Shown: in pieces, positions 1-7,600 of the stretch
How the letters are laid out: every line of letters starts with the position of its first letter
How positions within the stretch are numbered: the first letter of the stretch is position 1
DNA from: an uncultured Ruminococcus sp.
Lineage (GTDB): Bacteria > Bacillota > Clostridia > Oscillospirales > Ruminococcaceae
Direction: 5' to 3'
Assembly (NCBI GenBank): GCA_945835085.1
Contig: CAMAIG010000050.1
Span: forward strand, 1-8,235
Length of the DNA: 8,235 bases
The notes under the pieces: model-generated
Seen by the model: the letters and a program-made list of their open reading frames with translations, nothing else
What the model was told of the DNA's origin: nothing
The model's database searches: none
Made by a program: the position numbers and the translations under genes

Positions 1-14
1 AAAAGAGGGGTACC

Positions 15-1301
15 ATGAAAACAGGAAGATCATTTATCAGAGCCATTGCCATGCTTGCCGCTGCAGGTATGATGATGGGCTTGACGGGGTGCGCAGCAGG
101 CACACAGACAGCTGAAAATGATGATATCATAAGGATAGGATATGTTAATCCCACCACGGGAGCGCTTGCGGGAAACGGCGAGGGCTGTGAGTGGGCAGTA
201 AGGCAGTTTGAGGAATATGTTAGGGATAATCCCATAACCGTGAACGGCAAGGAAATGGGCTTTGAGATAATAGTATACGATTCGGAGTCCGATGCAAATA
301 AATGCTCGGAGCTTACTCAGAAGCTTATTGAGGAGGATAATGTTGACCTCATTATCGCAATACAGACGCCGAACACCGTTATTCCCGTCGTGGGAGTGGC
401 TGAGCGCTATGAGATACCCTGCATTGCCACCCAGGCGCCTGTGGATTCGGTGGCAGCTTCAAGGGAGGATTTTAACTGGACCTTTCTCTCCTTCTATACC
501 CTTGATGATGTGTATGAGTCCCAGCGGGCACTCTGGACAGCGGCAGGCTATGCCCCGGGAAGCGGTGCAAAGGTAGGACTTTTGTTTGCAAATGATGCCG
601 ACGGCACTGCATGGCACGAGCTGTTTGTGAAAAGGCTTGCAGAGGACGGCTATACCGTTGTGGACCCCGGGCAGTATCCATCGGGAACAACGGATTTTAC
701 AAGCGTTGCAGGTTCATTCAGAAAAGAAGAGATAGATGTGATCGCAGGAACAAATATCCCTCCCGATTTTATGAATGCATATAATGCGGTCATTAGTGCG
801 GGAGTAAGGGCAGGGGCTGTCACAATGGGAAAATGCTGCCTCCTTGAAAGCGATGTTGAAGCCCTTGGCAATCTTGCAGACGGTATTATGACCCAGGTAT
901 GGTGGGCACCCACAAATCCCTTTGTATCGGAGCTTACGGGAATTTCCTGCCCCGAGCTTGACGCTCGTTATGCAGCCGACAACGGGGGACGAACCATGCC
1001 CCAGCCTGCTGCATATGCCTATCAGGCGCTGGAGCTTGCGGTGCAGACCTTTAAAACAACGAAGTCCATGAACAAGGAGGATATCCGTGCTGCGATAGCG
1101 GCTCTTGATACGGATACTATTGTGGGACATATAAAATATGACATGGAAAAGGACGGTCTGACCTTTGCAAGGACAGTGCTCTGCGGAGGACAGTGGCAGC
1201 GTGAGGCTGACGGACTGAAGCTTCGCATTATCGACAATACACTGTATACGGATATACCCCTTACGGGTGAATATAAAGAAGGAAATGCAACTACGGGATA
1301 A
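15..1301 (+). CDS. ABC importer solute-binding lipoprotein, branched-chain amino acid (LivJ/LivK) type
   Basis: Extracellular ligand-capture component of the importer encoded by the next four genes. The 428-residue product starts with a lipoprotein signal peptide: basic start (MKTGR), hydrophobic Ala/Met core, and lipobox LTGC with Cys26 as the predicted acylated first mature residue. A polar linker leads into a type I periplasmic-binding fold (Peripla_BP_6-like) from about residue 40. It opens with IRIGYVNPTTGALAG, followed by DSESDANKC and the AERYEIPCIATQAP segment typical of LivJ/LivK relatives. The ATG at 15 follows a purine-rich AGAGGGG (4-10). The stop overlaps the next start by one base. 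Lipid anchoring fits a Gram-positive cell. The family is clear but the ligand is not: relatives bind branched-chain or other amino acids, amides, urea or aromatic acids. There is no urease or other catabolic gene in view to narrow this. Confidence 0.93.
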   Translation: MKTGRSFIRAIAMLAAAGMMMGLTGCAAGTQTAENDDIIRIGYVNPTTGALAGNGEGCEWAVRQFEEYVRDNPITVNGKEMGFEIIVYDSESDANKCSELTQKLIEEDNVDLIIAIQTPNTVIPVVGVAERYEIPCIATQAPVDSVAASREDFNWTFLSFYTLDDVYESQRALWTAAGYAPGSGAKVGLLFANDADGTAWHELFVKRLAEDGYTVVDPGQYPSGTTDFTSVAGSFRKEEIDVIAGTNIPPDFMNAYNAVISAGVRAGAVTMGKCCLLESDVEALGNLADGIMTQVWWAPTNPFVSELTGISCPELDARYAADNGGRTMPQPAAYAYQALELAVQTFKTTKSMNKEDIRAAIAALDTDTIVGHIKYDMEKDGLTFARTVLCGGQWQREADGLKLRIIDNTLYTDIPLTGEYKEGNATTG

Positions 1302-1303
1302 TG
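1299..1303 (+). other. TAATG stop/start overlap coupling the binding-protein gene to livG
   Basis: The TAA of the lipoprotein gene (1299-1301) shares its last A with the ATG of livG (1301-1303). The nearest purine stretch is GGGA at about 1295-1298, very close to the start, with AAGAAGGAAA further back at about 1276-1285. Re-initiation by the terminating ribosome is the likeliest way livG is translated. Confidence 0.8.
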
Positions 1304-2023
1304 AAAAAGGTTTTAAGCTTTGAAAATGTATGCTCGGGATACGGCAGGATAAGGATCCTGGATAATTTATCCTTCGATGTGGAGGAGGGTGAGGTCTTAG
1401 GCGTTATCGGACCTAACGGCTCGGGCAAGACCACTATGCTCAATACTCTTGCGGGGCTTCTGCGTCCCTTTTCGGGAAGGATAATTTACGGCGGCAGGGA
1501 TATTTCAAGGCTGCCCCCCTATTCACGATGCAGGATAGGCATAGGCAGGACATTTCAGATACCACGGCCCTTCACGGGAATGACAGTTCTTGAAAATGTC
1601 CTTGCGGCATCTGTCCACGGTGGGGGCATGAGCAGGAAGGAAGCTGCATTCTTTGCGGAGGAATGTCTTGAAACAGTGGGACTCGGTGACAGGAAAAACG
1701 AATCGGCAGCCGCCCTTACTCTTCTTGACTGCAAAAAGCTTGAGGTTGCCCGTGCCCTGGGTACTCGTCCAAAGCTGCTTCTTCTCGATGAAGCCGCTGC
1801 AGGGCTTACCGAGGCAGAGGTCGGGGAGGTCATGGAGCTTGTGGCAAGGCTCAAAAAGCAGAAGCTCACCGTTATCTGGATAGAGCACGTTCTTGAAGCA
1901 ATGGAAAACTCCACGGACAGGCTAATGTGCATGGCTCAGGGCAGGAATGTAATCTGCGGACTGCCCCGTGAGGTAACGGCTTCGGAAATAGTTGAGGAAA
2001 TTTATCTTGGCGGCAGGGAGTAG
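1301..2023 (+). CDS. livG: LivG-type ABC importer ATP-binding protein with a degenerate signature motif
   Basis: Cytoplasmic ATPase, 240 residues, the usual size for LivG, predicted to pair with the LivF-type protein encoded next. Visible motifs are Walker A GPNGSGKT (37-44), Q-loop Gln86 in GRTFQIPRPF (the R-x-F-Q-x-P-R form typical of LivG), Walker B LLLLDE (159-164), AAAGLTEAE after it, and switch His196 in IWIEHV. The ABC signature is unusual. Where LSGGQ or the LivG form LSYGDQ is expected, the protein reads LTLLDC (139-144), followed by a normal KKLEVARAL. From memory, some LivG relatives have a relaxed motif of the type LTLxxRKRLE, so this may be a subfamily trait rather than damage. 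The frame is intact. Its ATG shares the A of the preceding TAA (TAATG), which suggests translational coupling to the binding-protein gene. Confidence 0.96.
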   Translation: MKKVLSFENVCSGYGRIRILDNLSFDVEEGEVLGVIGPNGSGKTTMLNTLAGLLRPFSGRIIYGGRDISRLPPYSRCRIGIGRTFQIPRPFTGMTVLENVLAASVHGGGMSRKEAAFFAEECLETVGLGDRKNESAAALTLLDCKKLEVARALGTRPKLLLLDEAAAGLTEAEVGEVMELVARLKKQKLTVIWIEHVLEAMENSTDRLMCMAQGRNVICGLPREVTASEIVEEIYLGGRE

Positions 2024-2031
2024 GGTGTCTT

Positions 2032-2751
2032 GTGTCGGATGTGATATTTGAAATAGCCGATCTTAGCGTTAAATACGGTGAATTCATTGCAGTGAGCGAT
2101 GTTTCCATGAGTATCCCTAAGGGAAGCATAGTGTCTGTTCTCGGGACAAACGGCTCGGGAAAGACAACTCTTATGAATACAGCGGCAGGTCTTTGTGCCC
2201 CTTTTTTGGGGGAGATACGCTTCATGGGAGAGGATATTACGGGCATTTCCCCCGATATGATCGTAGAGAGGGGAATAAGCCTTGTCCCCCAGGGAGGACG
2301 CTGCTTTAACCGTATGTCTGTCCTTGACAATCTTATGGCAGGAAGCTTTGTCAAAAGAGCAAGGGGAAATGCCAAAAGATCGTTGGACAGGGTCTTTGAG
2401 CTGTTTCCCGTTCTCTATGAAAAACGGCATCTTCCCGCAGGAAGCCTTTCGGGAGGACAAAGACAGATGGCAGCCATAGGAAGATCCCTTATGAGCGAGC
2501 CGCAGCTAATGCTTTTTGATGAATTGTCACTGGGGCTTGCTCCCGTTGTCATAAAGGATATTTACGCTGCCATAAAAAGGATAAGCAGCGAGGAGGGCAC
2601 CACGGTCATTTTAGTGGAGCAGGATACCGCAAGAGCAATGCAGATGTCGGACTATACATATATCATGCTGAAGGGAAGCGTTGTGCTTGAAGGAGCTTCC
2701 TCCGAGCTGTCGGCGGAAGAAGTAAGAAAAGCGTATTTCGGATCAAGGTGA
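2032..2751 (+). CDS. livF: LivF-type ABC importer ATP-binding protein
   Basis: Second ATPase of the importer, 239 residues, standard LivF length. Motifs in order are Walker A GTNGSGKT (38-45), Q-loop Gln87 in LVPQGGRCF (the VPQGR-like form typical of LivF), perfect signature LSGGQRQM (139-146), Walker B LMLFDE (159-164), then LSLGLAP. Gln197 in ILVEQD stands at the switch position where most ABC ATPases have His; this Gln is usual for LivF. The start is GTG at 2032, eight bases after the livG stop. It is supported by GGGAG/TAGGG-like purines at 2016-2025 and by the N-terminal alignment (MSDVIFEIADLSVKYG), with no in-frame ATG upstream. It should dimerise with the LivG-type protein under the two permeases. 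Confidence 0.96.
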   Translation: MSDVIFEIADLSVKYGEFIAVSDVSMSIPKGSIVSVLGTNGSGKTTLMNTAAGLCAPFLGEIRFMGEDITGISPDMIVERGISLVPQGGRCFNRMSVLDNLMAGSFVKRARGNAKRSLDRVFELFPVLYEKRHLPAGSLSGGQRQMAAIGRSLMSEPQLMLFDELSLGLAPVVIKDIYAAIKRISSEEGTTVILVEQDTARAMQMSDYTYIMLKGSVVLEGASSELSAEEVRKAYFGSR

Positions 2752-2753
2752 GG
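2750..2753 (+). promoter_or_regulatory. Ribosome-binding site that decides the livH start
   Basis: GAGG eight bases before ATG 2762, within a longer purine-rich AAGGTGAGGTGAG that overlaps the livF stop. It favours ATG 2762 over the in-frame GTG at 2753. Confidence 0.6.
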
Positions 2754-2761
2754 TGAGTGCC

Positions 2762-3622
2762 ATGTACATTCTTCAGGTCATCATAAACGGGATAATGCTG
2801 GGCAGCGTATATGCCCTGCTGGGGCTTGGAATGTCTCTTATCCTCGGAATAGTGAAGCTTACAAATCTTGCCCACGGTGAACTGATAATCCTCGGAGCCT
2901 ACTGCTCTGTTTTTCTGACCTCAAGGCTTGGCATAAACCCATTTGCTACGCTGCTGATAACAGTGCCGCTAATGTTCATATTCGGCTATTTGCTGCAGCG
3001 GCTTCTCATAAATCATGCAATGAAAAGGGGAGCGGAGGCTGCTCTGCTTGTGACCTTCGGAGTGTCAGTGATATTAAAGGACGGTATGCTGCTTTTATTT
3101 ACAGCAGACGCAAGGCACATATCCTCGGAGCTTGGCAGCAGCTCTGTAAATGCGGCAGGCATGGATATCTCCCTTCTCAGCATAATTCTTTCGATCATAA
3201 GCGTGGGTGCAATAATACTTCTCATGGTGTTTCTTAACCGTACATATACGGGACGTGCCATAAGAGCAGCCGCAGACGATCCCCGTGCAGCAGAGCTTTC
3301 GGGAATAAACGTGGCAAAGACCTTTTCGGCTGCAATGGGCATAGCAGGAGCGGCGGCAGGTATTGCAGGCTTCTGTGTGAGTATGAAATGGACCTTTTAC
3401 CCCGACAGCGGAGGACATTATCTGCTGATAGCCTTTGTGGTGGCAGTTCTCGGCGGTCTTGGTGATATCAGGGGAACACTTGCGGCAGGCTTTATTTTCG
3501 GACTAATCCAGGTCATAGGGGGAGCAAATTACGGAATGCTCATAAGCTATATTTTCCTGATAATAATGCTTGTTACAAATCCGAAGATAGCTCATGCAGC
3601 AGATGATCTGTCGGCAAGATGA
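2762..3622 (+). CDS. livH: LivH-type ABC importer permease
   Basis: Integral membrane permease of about 286 residues with roughly eight hydrophobic segments, one half of the translocation channel. Family hallmarks are LGIVKLTNLAHGEL (NLAHGE at about 35-40), the cytoplasmic coupling segment beginning GRAIRAAADDPRAAELSG (about 164-181), which docks on the ATPases, and the C-terminal VLGGLGDIRGTLAAGFIFG. A GTG in the same frame at 2753 would add three residues (MSA). The ATG at 2762 is preferred because GAGG at 2750-2753 sits eight bases before it, whereas the GTG has only AAGG four bases upstream. The gene follows livF after about 10 bp, consistent with one transcript. Confidence 0.94.
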   Translation: MYILQVIINGIMLGSVYALLGLGMSLILGIVKLTNLAHGELIILGAYCSVFLTSRLGINPFATLLITVPLMFIFGYLLQRLLINHAMKRGAEAALLVTFGVSVILKDGMLLLFTADARHISSELGSSSVNAAGMDISLLSIILSIISVGAIILLMVFLNRTYTGRAIRAAADDPRAAELSGINVAKTFSAAMGIAGAAAGIAGFCVSMKWTFYPDSGGHYLLIAFVVAVLGGLGDIRGTLAAGFIFGLIQVIGGANYGMLISYIFLIIMLVTNPKIAHAADDLSAR

Positions 3623-3660
3623 TTTTTCCGCATAAATCAATGCAGTGAAAAGGTTTTTTT

Positions 3661-4596
3661 ATGGATATTGGAATGAAGAAAAATAAAGGCGTAATAAAGC
3701 TTTGTGTATATACAGCAATATTTCTCATATGTCTTTTATCAGGCTTTGGGGGAGTTCTGAGCAATAACCTTATGAGGTATCTTTTCAAGATATTTCTCTA
3801 CATAACCCTTGGAGAAATGTGGAACCTCATGAGCGGCTTTGCTGGAATGACAAGCCTCGGACAGCAGGCATTCATAGGGCTTGCAGGCTACAGCGTTGCT
3901 GTTATGACCACGGTATATAAGCTGAATTTCTATTTCGGCATCGGGGTGGGAGCTGTGGTCGGAGTTCTGGGGGCAGCACTACTTGCAGTGCTTTTGCTCC
4001 ATATCGGAGGAATGTATTTTTCTATTGCTACATGGGTTGCGGCTGAGGCGCTGGGGACATTCTTCTCGGGCTGGAAATATGTCGGTCAGGGAGCGGGAAT
4101 GAACATAACCATCTCTCCTTACCCAAAAATGAGCGAGCTGTATATTCTTGCGCTGATATTGTGTGCAGCTTCTCTCGGAGTGACATATCTGCTTCTGAGA
4201 TCGGATACGGGACTGGGGCTTACCGCCATGCGTGACGATATATCAGCGGCGGCGTCCCTTGGAGTAAACATTGAAAAGAATAAGTTCATAGTATACCTTA
4301 CGGCGGCATTTTTCACCTCCCTTGCAGGAGCGGTCTTTTTTATCAACAAGGGAACTATCTATCCCGACAGCGGCTTTGACATCAGCTGGACAATATCAAT
4401 GGTGTTTATCGTTATAATAGGCGGAGCGGGAACTATGGAGGGACCTGTCATTGGCTCGGTGATCTATGTGCTGCTTTATGAATATCTGGCGCATTTCCCC
4501 GGCTGGTCAAATATTATCCTCGGGTTAATATCTATCCTCGTTATATTGTTTATGCCAAAGGGGATAGCGGGCTTTCTGAGAAATTTCAGAAAATGA
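3661..4596 (+). CDS. livM: LivM-type ABC importer permease
   Basis: Second permease, 311 residues, partner of the LivH-type protein. A short basic N-terminus precedes the first membrane helix (about 13-33). Family landmarks are LMSGFAGMTSLGQQAFIG (about 56-73), the coupling segment GLGLTAMRDDISAAASLGVN (about 184-203), IIGGAGTMEGPVIGS, and the closing LFMPKGIAGFL that typically ends LivM. The ATG at 3661 follows AAAAGG (3648-3653) across a run of seven T. A second in-frame ATG at 3673 is possible but has no better ribosome site. The gene completes the five-part importer and is followed after 25 bp by the kinase gene. Confidence 0.95.
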   Translation: MDIGMKKNKGVIKLCVYTAIFLICLLSGFGGVLSNNLMRYLFKIFLYITLGEMWNLMSGFAGMTSLGQQAFIGLAGYSVAVMTTVYKLNFYFGIGVGAVVGVLGAALLAVLLLHIGGMYFSIATWVAAEALGTFFSGWKYVGQGAGMNITISPYPKMSELYILALILCAASLGVTYLLLRSDTGLGLTAMRDDISAAASLGVNIEKNKFIVYLTAAFFTSLAGAVFFINKGTIYPDSGFDISWTISMVFIVIIGGAGTMEGPVIGSVIYVLLYEYLAHFPGWSNIILGLISILVILFMPKGIAGFLRNFRK

Positions 4597-4605
4597 TATT
4601 ATTGT

Positions 4606-4612
4606 AAAGGGA
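4606..4612 (+). promoter_or_regulatory. Ribosome-binding site supporting the TTG start of the kinase
   Basis: AAAGGGA nine bases before TTG 4622. Another in-frame TTG at 4613 is only one base away from this site and is therefore unlikely. No in-frame ATG or GTG lies close enough downstream to use it. Confidence 0.65.
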
Positions 4613-4621
4613 TTGATCGGA

Positions 4622-7600
4622 TTGAAGAAAAGCAGTCTGAAATTAAGCAGCAGCAACAGGGTAGTCTTGTTTTCCATTATCATTGCCCTGATGACAGTAA
4701 TAGTAATGAATATTATTCTTGTCAGACGTGCCGAAAAAAAGCAGATAGAGGCAGAGGGACAAATGCGTCTGAGCAGCATTGCCGCAAGCGTTGACAACAG
4801 CCTTTATCGTTCCGAATGCCTTCTTGACAGCGTAGCTATGCAGATCGAGCAGATAATATCAATGGGCGGCGATGTATCGGGGCAGCTTAGTGAATATTTT
4901 TCCCCCGAAACCATTGAGGATATAAGCCTAAGATCGGACGGAAGCTGTTTCAGTGCATATGCTGCATATGACGGCGAGCTTTACATAAACGATTTCACTC
5001 CCGATGAGAATTTCGTCCTTGATGAGCGCTCCTGGTATATCGGAGCGAAAAAGCGCATGGGTGCCGTGAACATTACCGAGCCATATGTGGACGCAAGCAC
5101 GGGCAAGATGTGCTACAGTATCTCAAAGCTCCTTTCCGACGGCAGTACCATAGTCGGACTTGATTTTAACCTTAGCGGCATACAGCAGTATATCGAGGAG
5201 ATGAATTCAAACTATCCCGGCACAAGCTTTATAGTTGATTCCGAGGGAATGATAGTGGGTCATTCAAATTCGGAGTATGTGGGCAGGGATTACAGAGAGC
5301 TTGATTTCTATTATGAGCTTATCAACAAGGTTTATATGCTTTACGGCAATTCCTTTGATTTCAAGTCTGAGGGCGAAAGATACAGTATCTTTTCCGACAA
5401 GTCAAACTATGACTGGTATCTTGTGGTATGCGTAAAGCAGAGTGACGCCTATTCGCTGCTGAGCGGAAATATCCTGCAGATAGCACTTGTTATGATAATA
5501 GTTTCCGCAGCGGTGGTGATACTTTATATTTCTGCCTGCCGTGAAAAGCTGAAGGCGGAGAGAGCGCTTGATGCAAGAAACGAGCATCTAAAAAGCATGA
5601 CAAATGAGCTTAGACGACCCCTTTCAAGGATAATGAACCGTGCGGATATCCTGGGAAGCTCCGGGGGAAATCTGACCGCAGAGGATATCGGAGATTCGGC
5701 AAAGGAAATGGACAGAATGCTGGAAACTCTCCTGAACGATTCCGGGGAAGAGCTTGTCACGATGGACAAGAAGAGCAAAAAGGCGGAAAAAAGCTCTGTT
5801 AATCATGTAATAAGAATAGTTCTTGTTTCGATCGTTCTTCTCGGAACAGCCATATTTGCAATTTATTTCAATACCAATACCAATTTAGAGCTGTGCCGCA
5901 ATAAAATGGAAAAGGAAACGGGAGTCTATCTCGATCAGGTGAAGGAATGGTCGCTGAAAAACAAGACCGTGCTGAACGTCATTTCGGACAGCATTGCCGC
6001 TCAGCCCGATTTTTCACGGGATTATGACATTGCCGTGGCGTATCTTGACAGCATCATATCAAAATATGACGACATTTCCGTTGCATATATGTGCAATCCA
6101 CAATGGGAGCATACGGTTATCATGAACAACGGCTGGGAGCCTGATGAAAACTGGCACGTTGAGGAGCGTCAGTGGTATATTGACACCATGGCTTCTCTTG
6201 ACAATTTCAACGTATCTGCACCCTATTTTGATGAACAGACGGGACTTTACTGCACCACACTCAGCAAGATAGTTTATGACGACAAGGGCAATTTCATCGG
6301 AGTTCTGGGCATCGACTATTACCTTGACAAGCTTATCGGTATCCTGGGCGAAAGCTATACCGACAGCGGCTATGCATTCCTCACAGATGTTGATGGAAAT
6401 ATCCTCAATCACCCCAATGAGGATTATCAGATGAAGTCCGATTATTCGGTGAATGTGTCGGATATCTGTTACAGGACAGCCCTTTCGGAAATAGGCACTG
6501 ATTATGTGGTGTTTACGGATTATGACGGCATAGAGAAGGTCTGCTTTGCAATGAAGGAGGACATTTCGGGGTTCAACGTGTTCGTTGTAAGAGGATATTT
6601 TGAAGTAATGGGTCTTGCCCTTTCCTCCAACCTTTTATATATAGCCGTTTTTGCCATCTGCATCATCATAGTTAACGTAATAATGTACAGCCTGACCATA
6701 TGGCAGTCAAGGGTAAACAAAGAGCTGAAGGAAGCTGCCGACAAGGCAATAAGCGCAGGAAAAGCCAAAAACGATTTCCTTGCAAATATGAGCCATGAGA
6801 TAAGAACGCCTATTAACGCAGTTCTCGGAATGAACGAAATGATAATGCGTGAATCCGGCGAAAAGAATATTGTGGAATACGCAGCAAATATCCAAAGCTC
6901 GGGCAGAACGCTCCTTTCCATTATCAACGATATCCTTGATTTTTCAAAGATCGAATCGGGCAATATGGAGATCGTCCCCGTGACCTATGACGTAAGCTCC
7001 CTTATAAACGATATCACGAACATGGTTCGGATAAGGGCAGAAAAGAAAAATCTCGGATTTATCTGCGAGATAGATAAGAATATCCCCTCGGAGCTTTACG
7101 GCGATGATGTGAGAATAAGACAGGTCATCACCAATATCCTTACCAATGCGGTGAAATACACTCCCCAGGGCTATGTGCGTCTGAAAATGAATGTGCTTGG
7201 CGTCAATGAAGGAGTTGTCCGTCTGGGAGTAAGCGTTACGGATACGGGAATAGGTATTAAGGAAGAGGATATGGATAAGCTTTTTGCGTCCTTCCAGCGC
7301 CTTGACCAGAAAAAGAACCGAAGCATAGAGGGAACGGGACTTGGAATGTCCATCGTTCAGCGGCTGCTTACAATGATGGGAAGCGAGCTGAAGGTTTCAA
7401 GCGTCTACGGCACAGGCTCAACATTCTCCTTTGAGATAGAGCAGAGCATAGTAAACCCCGAGCCTATCGGTGATTTTGAGCAGCGCTTCAAAGCAGCGGC
7501 AGCGTCACACACTGCCGAAACAGCCCTTCGTACCGCACCCGAGGCAGTTGTCCTGGTAGTTGATGACAACGAAACCAATCTTCTTGTGGCAAAAAGCCTT

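Noticed and set aside
1..14. Promoter, riboswitch or leader attenuator for the operon.
   Set aside because: Only 14 bases lie upstream of the first gene and they hold only the ribosome site; any control region is outside the window.
1872..2460. Long antisense open frames (167 and 152 codons, minus strand) over livG/livF.
   Set aside because: They lie opposite strongly conserved ATPase genes, have no recognisable domains, and arise from the codon use of the plus strand.
3623..3660. Imperfect stem (GCAT/ATGC core, weak flanking T-A pairs) followed by seven T between livH and livM, resembling an intrinsic terminator.
   Set aside because: The core stem is only four pairs with mismatches just outside it and low GC content. 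The T run doubles as the spacer between AAAAGG and the livM ATG. A full terminator here would cut an essential permease from its operon. Weak attenuation cannot be excluded.
15..4596. Assignment as a urea (Urt) importer.
   Set aside because: The size of the binding protein would allow it, but the gene order differs, the ATPases look like LivG/LivF rather than UrtD/UrtE, and no urease gene is present.
4613..4615. Alternative in-frame TTG start for the kinase.
   Set aside because: It lies one base from the AAAGGG ribosome site, too close for initiation; TTG 4622 has normal spacing.
6520..6963. Minus-strand open frame of 147 codons opposite the kinase.
   Set aside because: It lies antisense to TM4 and the HisKA region. 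Its hydrophobic stretch mirrors the sense-strand codons, and there is no sign of an independent gene.
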